A stretch of DNA of 32,514 nucleotides from Tilletiaria anomala UBC 951 (taxonomy: Eukaryota > Basidiomycota > Exobasidiomycetes > Georgefischeriales > Tilletiariaceae), in contig NW_013546875.1 in assembly GCF_000711695.1 (NCBI RefSeq), forward strand, positions 1 to 32,514, given 5' to 3'. Position 1 is the first letter of the stretch. Each line of letters opens with the position of its first letter. A model generated the notes under the pieces. It was not told the origin of the DNA, did not search any database, and saw nothing but the letters and a program-made list of their open reading frames with translations. Position numbers and translations under genes: made by a program. This document shows, piece by piece, positions 1-9,352 of the stretch.

Positions 1-35
1 GCAAAAGGTCCCGGGTTCAATCCCCGGTCCGTCCA
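1..35 (+). tRNA. 3' end of a tRNA-Ala(UGC) gene, cut by the window edge
   Basis: These bases repeat exactly the last 35 bases (127-161) of the complete tRNA gene at 56-161: the 3' half of the anticodon stem, the variable loop, the T arm with GGTTCAATCC (B box) and the 3' acceptor strand ending in the discriminator A. It is therefore almost certainly the 3' end of a second copy. Only TTT follows, a poor Pol III terminator, and the next tRNA starts 20 bp downstream. The anticodon lies outside the window, so the Ala call rests on identity with the neighbour. Confidence 0.8.
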
Positions 36-55
36 TCCCTTTACCCCCAATACAT

Positions 56-161
56 GGGCGGATAGTGTAGTGGCTATCACGTTTGCTTTGCATCATAGTT
101 ATCTCCTCTAAAAGAGAGACTCGCCAGCAAAAGGTCCCGGGTTCAATCCCCGGTCCGTCCA
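56..161 (+). tRNA. tRNA-Ala(UGC) with a 33-nt intron
   Basis: The 7-bp acceptor stem pairs 56-62 (GGGCGGA) with 154-160 (TCCGTCC) and carries a G3:U70 wobble, the classic alanine identity element. The discriminator A is 161. The D arm is about 65-80. The anticodon stem pairs TTTGC (82-86) with GCAAA (127-131). The loop reads TT-TGC-A, so the anticodon is UGC at 89-91. The intron (93-125) starts one base after the anticodon, the standard nuclear tRNA position. The variable loop is 132-136, and the T stem is CCGGG/CCCGG around TTCAATC. The D arm has the GTAGTGG look common in fungal tRNA-Val, but anticodon and G3:U70 both say alanine. Confidence 0.88.
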
Positions 162-164
162 TTC

Positions 165-169
165 TTTTT
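165..169 (+). terminator. Pol III terminator of the tRNA-Ala gene
   Basis: A run of five T begins 4 nt after the tRNA 3' end and fits a Pol III terminator. A second T run follows at about 174-178. The upstream tRNA copy has no comparable T run before this one. Confidence 0.7.
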
Positions 170-477
170 GTACTTTTTGTACATCACAACGGGTCCAATT
201 TTTCCATAGTTTTCACGCCGCACTCACTTTTGACGGGGTGGGTATTCTGGGCTGGCCGGTTATGAAGGAGCACGCGAGCCACGCATCCACCAACTTCATC
301 CTATCCCAAGTTTTGAATGCGACTCGTAGGTCGAAGTGTTGCGCGCAAACACGTGCATCGCACAGTTGTGCCTGTCACACACTTGCGCGGTTGCACGACT
401 TCTGCTGATCACGTCAAGAGCCCCATGGCTTGGTATTGACGCCAGCCCTTGTCGTGCAAGAGCGTATAGTTCGCACG
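170..477. other. Spacer between the tRNA pair and FCP1
   Basis: I see no convincing gene in these roughly 300 bases. They should hold the FCP1 promoter. The frame upstream of the FCP1 start stays open back to a TGA at 406-408 but shows no recognisable Fcp1 N-terminal barrel domain. An unseen upstream exon cannot be excluded. Confidence 0.5.
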
Positions 478-3187
478 ATGGCGACGGTCGATGCAGACTG
501 TTCGCACCCAGTGCAGGTCGCTGGGCTCTGTGCAGTATGTGGTCGCGAATTGGACAGGTGAGTCTTCTTATGCTAGCGGCAGGAGCGAGTGCACGCGTTT
601 GGAAGGTCGGCTGCTGATGGGGAAACGCTTGCCGATAGCGCCGTTCTGCTGGGCGTTTCGATTGCCATATCCCACGCCTCGGCGGGCATCAAGGTCTCCG
701 CATCCGAAGCCAAGCGCTTAGATGCGGAGTCCACTGCGCAACTGCTGCGTCAGCGGCGTCTTGCGCTGATCATCGACCTCGACCAAACGATCATCCACGC
801 CACCGTCGACCCGACTGTTGGTGAATGGCTCAAAGACCCACAGAATCCCAACTATGCAGCGCTTAGTAATGTCGGGCGCTTCAAACTGGGCATGGACGGA
901 AAGACGGTCCTCGGCTTTGAGACGCACGACCAAGTGGGCGACCGCGCTGCCAGCGAAGCGCCAGATGAAGCAGTCGCCGGGTGCTGGTACTACGTCAAAC
1001 CGCGGCCGGGCCTCGCAGACTTTCTCCGTGGCCTGGCGCGAAAGTACGAGCTGCATGTCTACACGATGGGCACGCGCTCCTACGCCGACTGCGTGTGCAG
1101 GCTCGTCGACCCGGATGGCACGCTGTTCGGTAGTCGGATCCTCTCGCGCGACGAGAACGGCAGCTTGCTGCAAAAGAGCCTCAGCAGACTCTTCCCGGTG
1201 GACACAAGCATGGTTGTCATCATCGATGACAGGGCCGACGTGTGGAGCCGGTCTCCCAACCTGATCAAAGTCAACCCATGTGAGTACAGCGGCGGAGCCC
1301 GCGATCGCACGCTGCTGTGCTCCTGCTTAAACCCCTCCCCCCTGGCCGCGTCCCAGACGACTTTTTCGTCGGCATCGGCGACATCAATGCGACATTCCTA
1401 CCAGCCGCGCCACCACCGCCGCTGCCATCGCCGACGCTTCTCACGGACGGCGAGACGGATATCACTGCAGAAGCTTCGCCAGACATGAGCAGCACAATCC
1501 CCGAGGAAGCAGGAGCACCGACTCCGCCAGCGGATGCTCCCGAGTCGCCGGCCCTTGCCGCGGCCAGCTCCACTCCACTAATGATGGGCCTGGAAGGAGC
1601 AGACGCGATTACCATGGAAACATCAGAGGCTGGCGCAGCGGCTGCGGCCGCCGAAGAAAAGGCGGAAAAGGATCAGCGGGCAGTGCTCACCGAGCAGATT
1701 GACTCTCGGCCACTGGCAAAGATGCAAGAAGCGCTGGAGGAAAAGCTCAGCCACTGCCACCCGTCTTCCTCTGACAGTGCAGGCCCGTGTGCGAAAGTCT
1801 CAGAAGCACCGCATCAAGACAACGCTCCAGGTGCAGACGCTGACGAGGCCGCGCCCTCCAGCCTCGTGGAACCTGGTCCGCTCCAACGCCTCCACGCGGT
1901 GCTCAAGGATGACGACGCAGAACTGGCACGGGTGCAAGAGGTAAGCTGGGTGCTCACGGCTCCGCGATTGCTCGCACGCGCTGATCGGCCGGCCACTGCA
2001 GATCCTCGACGCCATTCACGAACGGTGGTATGCGCAGTGGGACGGTATGCACGGCGCCAGCATGCCGCTGACAGAGTCCCCCGACGACCTCAATGCACTT
2101 GCTGCGCGCCCAAAGCCAGCTGTCATGGTGAGTGTGCGATGCGCCACTTTGGTCATCCGCCGCGGCGCTGACGTCCCATCATCCCCACCAGAACATCATC
2201 GGAGACATCAAGCGCCTCGTTCTGGCCGGGTGCAACATTGTCTTTTCAGGGGTGATACCGCTCGGGGAAAAGCCGCAAGAGCGAGTAAGGGTACACTCCA
2301 GTTACACTTTTGCAGACGCTGACGGCGCTTTCTGTTACAGAGCGGACATTTGGAGAGTCGCCGAGGAGTTTGGCGCGCGCTGCTCCCTGGGCGTCAATGC
2401 GACAGTGACGCACTTGATCGCAGCCAAGGTGAGCTGCATGCTTCCTGCTGCTGCCTGCAACGCTCGTTTCTCCGTTGACATTCCATGCTTGCAGGCCGGC
2501 ACCGAAAAAGTCCGGCAAGCGACGCGGATAGCCACCATCCACGTCTTGCATCCGTCGTGGTTCCACACTTCTGTTGCCCACTGGGCGCGAGAAGAGGAAG
2601 AGTGGTATATCTTGCCAAAGGACGCGAGCAGCGACTCGCCTTCCGCGGCGTTATTTCTAGGCTTTGGCGACGACAGCAGCGATTGCGAGTCCGATGCTGA
2701 TCAGCAGCGTGATCCGGCTGGGGAACAGGCAGACGCATTGCCCGCAGAAGTGTCCTTGTCCGGAATCGATTGGGGAGAAGCAGCCGACGAGGTCGATGCC
2801 TACCTCGACGACAGCGATGACGATGCGGACGCCGAAACCGAGACCAGCTTTTCTTTGGACACCAGGAGCTGCCCGCAGACGCCCGAGCGCGGCAGCAAGC
2901 GGCCACGGACCAGCCAAGGCGGCACGCCCACAAAAGATGCAAGGCACGATGAGGACGTCGAGAGATCGCCGCTGAGCAAACGCCGCAAGCTCGCGGAGGC
3001 TCGCGCGGGCAAGTCGATGCTTAAGCACAGCATCGGTGATGCGCCTGAGCCTCTGGATGGCCGGGCCGCCGAGGAGGGGGACGTCGACGACAATGCCACA
3101 GAAGGCACCGTGGGTGGCTGCAGTCAGAATGGCACAGATCTGGACGCTTTTGCGGACGACCTCGAGCTCGAGCTCGAGGCGGACTGA
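478..3187 (+). CDS. FCP1: RNA polymerase II CTD phosphatase Fcp1
   Basis: Fcp1 dephosphorylates the heptad-repeat tail of RNA polymerase II in the nucleus, recycling the enzyme. Exons: 478-557, 606-1279, 1357-1940, 2002-2127, 2192-2280, 2341-2428 and 2495-3187, giving 777 aa. A short Cys/His motif (residues about 7-22, GLCAVCG) precedes the catalytic FCPH domain. That domain has the HAD-type DLDQT at residues 84-88 with both aspartates, then ILSRDENGS and FFVGIGDIN, the last read across the splice at 1279/1357. An Ala/Pro-rich linker follows, then a BRCT domain (about 489-590) and an acidic tail ending DDLELELEAD, as in the TFIIF-binding end of the family. The start at 478 has A at -3 and G at +4. 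Yeast Fcp1 has about 100 more N-terminal residues that I do not find. The intron 2281-2340 appears to use a GC donor. Confidence 0.9.
2281..2340 (+). other. Probable GC-AG intron in FCP1
   Basis: Removing 2281-2340 (donor GCGAGT, acceptor TTACAG, branch CTGAC at about 2318-2322) joins the two halves of the BRCT domain in frame as PQE-ADIWR. The nearby GT donor at 2285 shifts the frame with any acceptor I can see. The 60-nt segment has no stop, so retention would only insert 20 residues. Confidence 0.65.
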
Positions 3188-3305
3188 CATTCCTAGAGCC
3201 AAGAGCTGATGGACAGAAGCTTCCTTCGGGACATTTGCTTGGCAAGACACTGTAGCAGTACAACATGTAGCAATACACTTGGAATACCCAACATTGTAAG
3301 ACGAA

Positions 3306-4687
3306 CTATGCGCGCCACTGCAGTGAACATCGAATCAGTCGAGCATCCGTCGCCTCGGATCGGTCGACACTCACAGAGATCAACGGTACATCGGTTCGGA
3401 AGCGCTGCGTGGTTGTGCTCTTCGCCAGTTCGGTCACTTGGCCCATCCGATGTGCCAGCAGGCCCGCATGCGCGATCATGATGCCATTGTCGATGCAGAA
3501 GCGTTCATCTGTGGCAAAGACCTTGCCGCCGCGTTCGTACGCCATGATGCCCATCATCTCTTGAAGCCGAGCATTCGAGCCGACACCGCCGACTATCAGC
3601 ACTTCGCGTGAGCCAATATGCGCCATAGCGCGCTCTGTGATTTCGACGAGCATCGCAAAGACGGTCTCCTGTAGTGAGAAGCAGAGGTCTGCTGGCGTGA
3701 TCACATCTGCCTGCAAGTCGGCGAAAGGAGAAGCAGCAGCAGGCATAGGTGATGAGTGCCCGCCAACGTGCCTGCCGTCAGCGCTGAGCGTCGGGCCATT
3801 TGCCAAGCTCCCCACTGCGGCTGCGCTGTCAGCAGCTTGTGAACGAGCGCTGTTTGCGCGGAATCGCTTGTCATGCGTGTACTGCTCTACGCATGTCAGG
3901 ATGCCGCCCAGTGCGACATCCATCCCCTTTGTCGCGTACGGCAGCGGAAGAAGTTTACGCCCCTTCCTCGCTTCGATCTCGATGTTTTGACCGGGGCTGG
4001 GATCATTGCTCAGACCGATGACGCGGGCGAAGCGGTCCAAGCAGTTACCGACAGCAATGTCCAGCGTCTCACCAAAGATGCGATATCGCTGAGCGGAGTA
4101 GGCGATCACTTGTGTGTTTCCGCCGGATACATAGAGCACGACGGGATTGCGCGCGCCTGTGATCGTCCTTCCCATCTCGATGTGGCCGACACAGTGATTG
4201 ACGCCGACGAGGGGTTTCTTGTAGAGCAGGGACAAGGTGCGGGCGATGAGCGACACTGATTGCAGAGGCGCTCCCATGCCAGGTCCTACAGTGGACAGCA
4301 TTTTCAACAAAACGAGAGAAAGACATTCCAGTCACTGGAAAAAGGAAGGTAGACCAGGCTCGACTTACCTTTGGTAAAGCAGATGCACTCGACATCTTCG
4401 AGGCCCTTTTTAAGGTCAGCGCGCTTGACGCTTTCCTGCACGACTTGCAGAATCCACTGCTTGTGATGCTTTGCTGTATCACCGGGCTGGAAGCCCTGCC
4501 CCGGAGGTGTCACATATGTATGCCGGATATTTGAGAGGACATCGACGCTGCCGTCTGGATTGTGACGAACGATCCCGGACCCAAGCTTGTTGGCGCTGCC
4601 TTCCAAGCCCAACGCGAGGTACGGTCGTGACAGCGGCGGCAACGGGTCTGTGGCTGCCAGCCGCTGGCGCTTGCTTGCAGACGGCAT
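3306..4687 (-). CDS. KAE1: tRNA N6-threonylcarbamoyladenosine synthase, KEOPS subunit Kae1
   Basis: Kae1 (human OSGEP) is the catalytic subunit of KEOPS. It transfers threonylcarbamoyl to A37 of tRNAs that read ANN codons. Exons on the minus strand: 4687-4369, 4285-3375 and 3317-3306, giving 413 aa. The start ATG at 4687 follows a frame with no better ATG. Seen in order: [12 protein letters not shown] near residue 23, [23 protein letters not shown] across the first splice, the metal-binding HxxxH (His137, His141), SGGNTQVI, and [12 protein letters not shown] near the end. A low-complexity insert of roughly 45 residues, starting near residue 233, sits in the second lobe before ADLCFSLQ. The last exon is only 12 nt and adds WRA after [11 protein letters not shown]. 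It is convergent with FCP1 and divergent from CCT7. Confidence 0.93.
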
Positions 4688-5156
4688 CTTGAATCGAATG
4701 CAGCAGGATCTCTCTACTTGCAAGAAGGCTGTCCGTGTGGCTGCTCTGGGGCTGATCACACGCAACCTCTTCGGCTCATGGCATCCCTAATGGGTGAATG
4801 AGAAAGGAGAGGCCGTAAGAGGGCAATTTCGGTAGTTGATGCGCCCAGGGAGACAAATGAGTTAGTTGCCGACAAAAGTCGCCGATACGCCACTGCGCCA
4901 GTGTGGTGTTGTCTGGCGTGTGCGAGAGATGGCGAGCCTTCGAGAAGAACACTGACCCTCCTCGACTTCCAGGTTGCGACAATTTTTGGGAGAGCTTCTC
5001 CTGTGTACACCTCACACGGAAGCTCGTCTGGATAGCTGCTGTCGAATGCAAGGTATACCCAAGCACAGCTGGCATATACTGACAAGACTGCAAGGCGCAG
5101 AAACCCTGGAACTTTGCTTCTGGTAAAGCGCGATACAGCGATAACATTCGGGCAAG
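4688..5156. other. Divergent promoter region KAE1/CCT7
   Basis: These 469 bp separate two divergent start codons and should carry both promoters and 5' leaders. I see no ORF with family resemblance, no tRNA and no clear TATA box. Confidence 0.5.
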
Positions 5157-7057
5157 ATGGCGGGTCGCCTGGGAATGATGCAGCCGCCGGTGATTGTCCT
5201 TCGCGAGGGTACTGACACCTCGCAAGGCACGCCGCAGCTGCTGTCGAACATTGGAGCCTGCACATCGGTCGTCTCGTGCATTGCCTCCACGCTCGGGCCA
5301 CGCGGGATGGACAAGCTGATTGTTAACGAGCGCGGAGAAGCGACAATCAGCAACGACGGCGCGACCATCCTCAAGCTGCTGGAGATCGTGCACCCGGCTG
5401 CGCGGACGCTGGTGGATATTGCGCGAGCGCAGGACGCAGAAGTGGGAGACGGAACAACCAGTGTCGTGTTGCTTGCGGGAGAGATGCTCAAGGAGAGCAA
5501 GCAGTTCATCGAAGAGGGTGTCAGCCCGCACGTCATCATCAAGGGCTACAGGAAGGCGGCAACGATGGTGCGTCTGCTGCGAAGCTTGCTACTCCACCGT
5601 CTCGTTCCACGAACGCACTAACGAATGAGTCTTCTCCTCATCAGGCTATTGATAGGATCCGGGAAATCTCAGTATCCATCGACAAGTCAGACAAGGAGTA
5701 CGTCGATCTAAAAGCGCTCTACTATGTCCTTTGCATTGACACATTGCTCTTTCTCGCGCAGAGCCTTCCGGGATCTTCTTCTGAAGTGCGCCGGCACATC
5801 CATGTCCTCCAAATTGATCGTCTCACAACGTCCCTTTTTCGCACGAATGGTCGTGGACGCAGTCACTACTCTCGACCAGGAAGACTTGGACGAATCTCTC
5901 ATTGGCGTGAAAAAGGTGCCTGGCGGCGCGATGCAAGACTCGCTGCTCATCAAAGGTGTCGCATTCAAAAAGACATTTGCGTACGCTGGCTTTGAGCAAC
6001 AGCCAAAGAGCTTCACGGACCCTAAGATCCTCTGCCTGAACGTTGAACTGGAGCTCAAGGCGGAAAAGGACAACGCCGAGGTGCGCATCAATGAAGTGTC
6101 CGAGTACCAAGCAATTGTCGACGCCGAGTGGCAGATCATCTATGCCAAGCTCGAAGCGATCGTCAAGACCGGCGCTAAGGTGGTCCTCTCCAAGCTTCCC
6201 ATCGGTGATTTGGCTACACAATACTTTGCCGACCGCAACATCTTCTGTGCCGGTCGTGTCCCCGCCGATGACCTCAAGCGCGTCATTCAAGCTGTCGGTG
6301 GAAACATTCAGTCGACGTGCTCGGACATTCAGCCACACCACCTGGGCACTTCCGCCAAATTTGAGGAGAAGCAGATTGGCGGAGAGCGGTTCAACCTGTT
6401 CGAGGGGTGTCCCAAGGCCAAGACGTGCACGCTGATCCTGCGTGGCGGCGCAGAGCAGTTCATCGCCGAGGTCGAGCGCAGTCTGCATGATGCGATCATG
6501 ATCGTCAAGCGCGCCATCAAGAACAGCAGCGTCGTCGCGGGCGGTGGTGCAATCGAGATGGAGCTTTCAAAGTACCTGCGCGAGCACGCGCGGACGATCC
6601 AGGGCAAGCAGCAGCTGATCATCGCCGCGTTTGCCAAGTCGCTCGAGTGCATCCCGCGACAGCTGTCTGATAACGCAGGCTTCGACGCGACCGACCTGCT
6701 CAACCGCCTCCGCATGCGGCATGCGCAGGGACACATGTGGGACGGCATCGACATCGACAGCGAGGGCGTCGCGGACAACCTCGAGCGCTTCGTGTGGGAG
6801 CCGAGCCTTGTAAAGATCAACGCCATCTCCAGTGCGGCGGAGGCAAGCTGCTTGATCCTCAGCGTCGATGAGACCATTAGAAACGAGGCATCAGAGAAGG
6901 TGCGTGGCCTTCAGCGTCTGATTTCATCTGAGACTGATACTGACCATCGCCTGTCGCGTCTTCGTTGTCCTCTCTGCAGCCGAATCCAGGGCCGAAAGCA
7001 CCGCCAGGCACGGCACAGAGAGCCCTGCGCGGGCGCGGTCGAGCCATGCGAAGGTGA
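5157..7057 (+). CDS. CCT7: T-complex chaperonin subunit eta (Cct7)
   Basis: Cct7 is one of eight subunits of the cytosolic CCT/TRiC ring that folds actin, tubulin and other proteins using ATP. Exons: 5157-5567, 5645-5697, 5762-6899 and 6980-7057, giving 559 aa, the usual length. Group II chaperonin signatures are present: LGPRGMDK (46-53), NDGATILK (67-74), the nucleotide-binding GDGTTS (97-102), then [16 protein letters not shown] and [14 protein letters not shown] in the C-terminal equatorial half. The eta assignment comes from the N-terminus, [34 protein letters not shown] and a Gly/Arg-rich tail ([12 protein letters not shown]). The second exon is only 53 nt. The start lies a few bases after GGGCAAG, and upstream sequence gives no homologous extension. 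Confidence 0.95.
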
Positions 7058-7311
7058 TCAAATATCGAGTGTTTAGGCCAGGCCTATGAGGATGTACTGT
7101 GCGGATGTAGTGGAGACGATTGCACACATACTCTTTGCACAAGCAAGCAAAATTGTGAAAGCCATGTCACTTTGCCGTTCATCCCCGCCTCGACTGAGAG
7201 CTTCTGTACAAGTGTGGCGTGGTAAATGTAGCAACGCTGCGCATGTTCCTGCAAAGAAAGTACACAAAAATGTGCCGCCCCGAAGGTAGCGTGGCATGCA
7301 GCGGCACTGCG

Positions 7312-8508
7312 CTACGATTGCCCGATCTCCTCGACAAGCTTTCTTCGTTGCGGCGACCGCTGCGCGAACATGTGCTCCCACGCCTCTGCATATACGCCTT
7401 TGCCGGCTTCTTCGATGGGCAGGCTGAGCGTTGCTCCCTCGCCATTGGAAATGTAACGCAAGAATGGCGTCGGCTGCTCCTTGATCTCCTTGCGCGATAG
7501 CTTTAATAGACCGGCAACCCCGCCCGCTGCCGGGCCTGCTCCCGCTGAGGTCGGCGTCCCGTCGCCACCCTCGTCGCCAGAGCCTTCGCCGCCGGCAAGC
7601 TTGTTGCGCGAGCGCGACACCTGCTTCTTGAGCAGCCGGTTGATCGTCTCTGTCTTCTCCTCTTCGAGCTTCTGGTCGCTCTGGTTCTTGCGCCGACGCG
7701 ACATCTCGGACCGCTTCAACGCAATCTCGCTCTCGGAGAGTCCCTTGAATTTCGACTTGGACGCTCCAGCCGGTAACTCTTCTAGCCCGAACGACGAGCC
7801 TTCCGCTCGTGAAGACTTGGCAAGCTGCCGAGCCGTCTTTGGGAGCGAAGCGCTCAAATCCACATTTACGAAATCCTCGTCCTCCGAGCCGTCGAGTTCG
7901 TCGCGCCGCCTTCGTTTGTTCGATTTCGACTTGCTGCTGCTCGGCTTGAATTTGGGCTTGCTTGTGCTCGGCGATACTTTGAGCTTAATCCTGAGGGATT
8001 TCGAGCCGTTGCCGCCTGTAAGGGCGCTGGGAGCGCCGCGCCCCTCTTCTTCCATGTCTTCATCTTCTTCGTCCTCTGGTTCGCCGTCATCCGAAGCAAG
8101 CTCATCTGCTTCGACGTCGTCTTCTTCGTCTTCCTCCTCTTCGTCTTCCTCCTCTTCGTCTTCCTCGTCGTCCCCTGCCTCTTCGCTCAGCTCTGATAAT
8201 GACCCGTCATCGTCGTCATCTCCCCTTCTGGAACTGCGAACAGACTTAATCGGCGAGCTGTTTGGCGCCGCCTTTACTGCTGCTGGTGTCGGTGTTTGGA
8301 TTCTTGATGATGTTGCGGTGCCAATGTCTAAACCGTCTTGTGTGCCATCTTCGTCATCCACTTCCTCTTCTTCCTCGTCGTCGTACTCTTCTTCTGGCTC
8401 GCCTTCGTCTTCCCTTACATCTCCATCATCTGGATTGCCAACGGAGGCTTGCTCCGCCTCGATATCTTCCTCATCTTCATCCTCAGAACGAAACTCGTCG
8501 TCTTCCAT
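7312..8508 (-). CDS. IES2: INO80 chromatin-remodelling subunit Ies2 (PAPA-1 family)
   Basis: Single-exon gene of 398 aa. The N-terminal half is extremely acidic (runs of Asp/Glu up to about residue 165), followed by a basic, Ser/Lys-rich stretch. The diagnostic part is residues about 257-306, LSESEIALKRSEMSRRRKNQ and then LEEEKTETINRLLKKQ, the PAPA-1 region of Ies2/INO80B. The end, FLRYISNGEGATLSLP, matches the conserved C-terminal piece of fungal members. In yeast, Ies2 activates the INO80 ATPase in nucleosome sliding. Human INO80B adds a HIT zinc finger; none is seen here, as in other fungal members. The start ATG has G at -3 and +4. An out-of-frame ATG lies 8 nt upstream. CCT7 is convergent downstream. 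Confidence 0.85.
   Translation of the reverse strand: MEDDEFRSEDEDEEDIEAEQASVGNPDDGDVREDEGEPEEEYDDEEEEEVDDEDGTQDGLDIGTATSSRIQTPTPAAVKAAPNSSPIKSVRSSRRGDDDDDGSLSELSEEAGDDEEDEEEEDEEEEDEEDDVEADELASDDGEPEDEEDEDMEEEGRGAPSALTGGNGSKSLRIKLKVSPSTSKPKFKPSSSKSKSNKRRRRDELDGSEDEDFVNVDLSASLPKTARQLAKSSRAEGSSFGLEELPAGASKSKFKGLSESEIALKRSEMSRRRKNQSDQKLEEEKTETINRLLKKQVSRSRNKLAGGEGSGDEGGDGTPTSAGAGPAAGGVAGLLKLSRKEIKEQPTPFLRYISNGEGATLSLPIEEAGKGVYAEAWEHMFAQRSPQRRKLVEEIGQS
8126..8170 (+). repeat. Three tandem 15-bp units inside IES2
   Basis: The unit TCGTCTTCCTCCTCT occurs at 8126-8140 and 8141-8155, with a diverged third copy at 8156-8170. On the coding strand it encodes Asp/Glu repeats of the acidic region. Such repeats usually vary in copy number between strains. 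Confidence 0.85.
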
Positions 8509-8516
8509 GTCGACAT

Positions 8517-9352
8517 CAGACGGTACCTCTCTACGATGCGCAGAAACACTTCGGTAGTCAGCTATGAGGTTTCTTCATTGATATACTTCCTTCAGTCGTT
8601 GCTTATACTCACTCATAATTCGCCGTCTCCCGAAGTCTCGATGGGCGCGCCGCTCGGCTGCTGCCGGCGGCAGCTGCGCCGCTCGACTCGCTGGCTCTCC
8701 GTGTATTCATGGTGTCCCTTGACGATCGACTGCGGGGCGAGTCTATCTGGAGCGTTACTCCCTGAGATTCTTACGTCTTACCACGATACGTAAATGCAGC
8801 TCTGGCGAGATCTATAGACGAATACACGAGACGCGATCAACCCGAGCGTGCCACACGGTGTTGCGAGTTAGAGCGGAATTGAAACCGTCCCCTTCAGTTT
8901 TGGCGCATCAACCGCATCCGCTGCTCTCGAGAAACGCTGGTGGAAATGGGGCTTAATTCATTCCTTGGACGCAGGACCACGCATTGCATACAGGTACCGG
9001 CCGCAGCATGGTCAGATCCTCAGAGATTTCCGGTGCGTGGGTCTCTCCAGTTTATTACGTCCTTGATCATCACCTGCCATGTCTTCGAATTATCATTTGT
9101 GACGGCGAACGGTGTCTCGATGAACCTCTCGCCTGACCCCTCCCTGTTGGCTATAAGTATATGTGAGGCTGGCAACATCGGAAGTTGCGACGAGTGAAGG
9201 GAAAGCAAAAGAAGCCAGGCAAGAGGCAGACTAGGCAAGACATGTATCATACTGTAAGAGTACAGGACACTTGCAGGTGCGGCCCACATGCCCCCGATGG
9301 TGACAGTTGGACTGATGGTGCAGCTTTTGGTGACTTGAACAGAGCAGGAAAT
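8517..9352. other. Intergenic region between IES2 start and RPL22 stop
   Basis: About 840 bp upstream of IES2 and downstream of RPL22. Short open frames exist on both strands (e.g. 8940-9197 plus, 9020-9289 minus), but none resembles a known family or shows convincing splice structure. It should hold the IES2 promoter and the RPL22 3' UTR. I see no tRNA or other RNA gene. Confidence 0.5.

Noticed and set aside
83-265. Short plus-strand ORF at the left edge
   Set aside because: It overlaps the tRNA-Ala gene and its spacer and has no protein-like features.
7481-8557. 358-aa Ser-rich ORF on the plus strand
   Set aside because: It is the antisense shadow of the Asp/Glu codons of IES2; the poly-Ser runs are complement artefacts.
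9020-9289. 89-aa minus-strand ORF with a hydrophobic stretch
   Set aside because: No splice structure, no similarity, and it lies in the RPL22 3' flank; probably chance.
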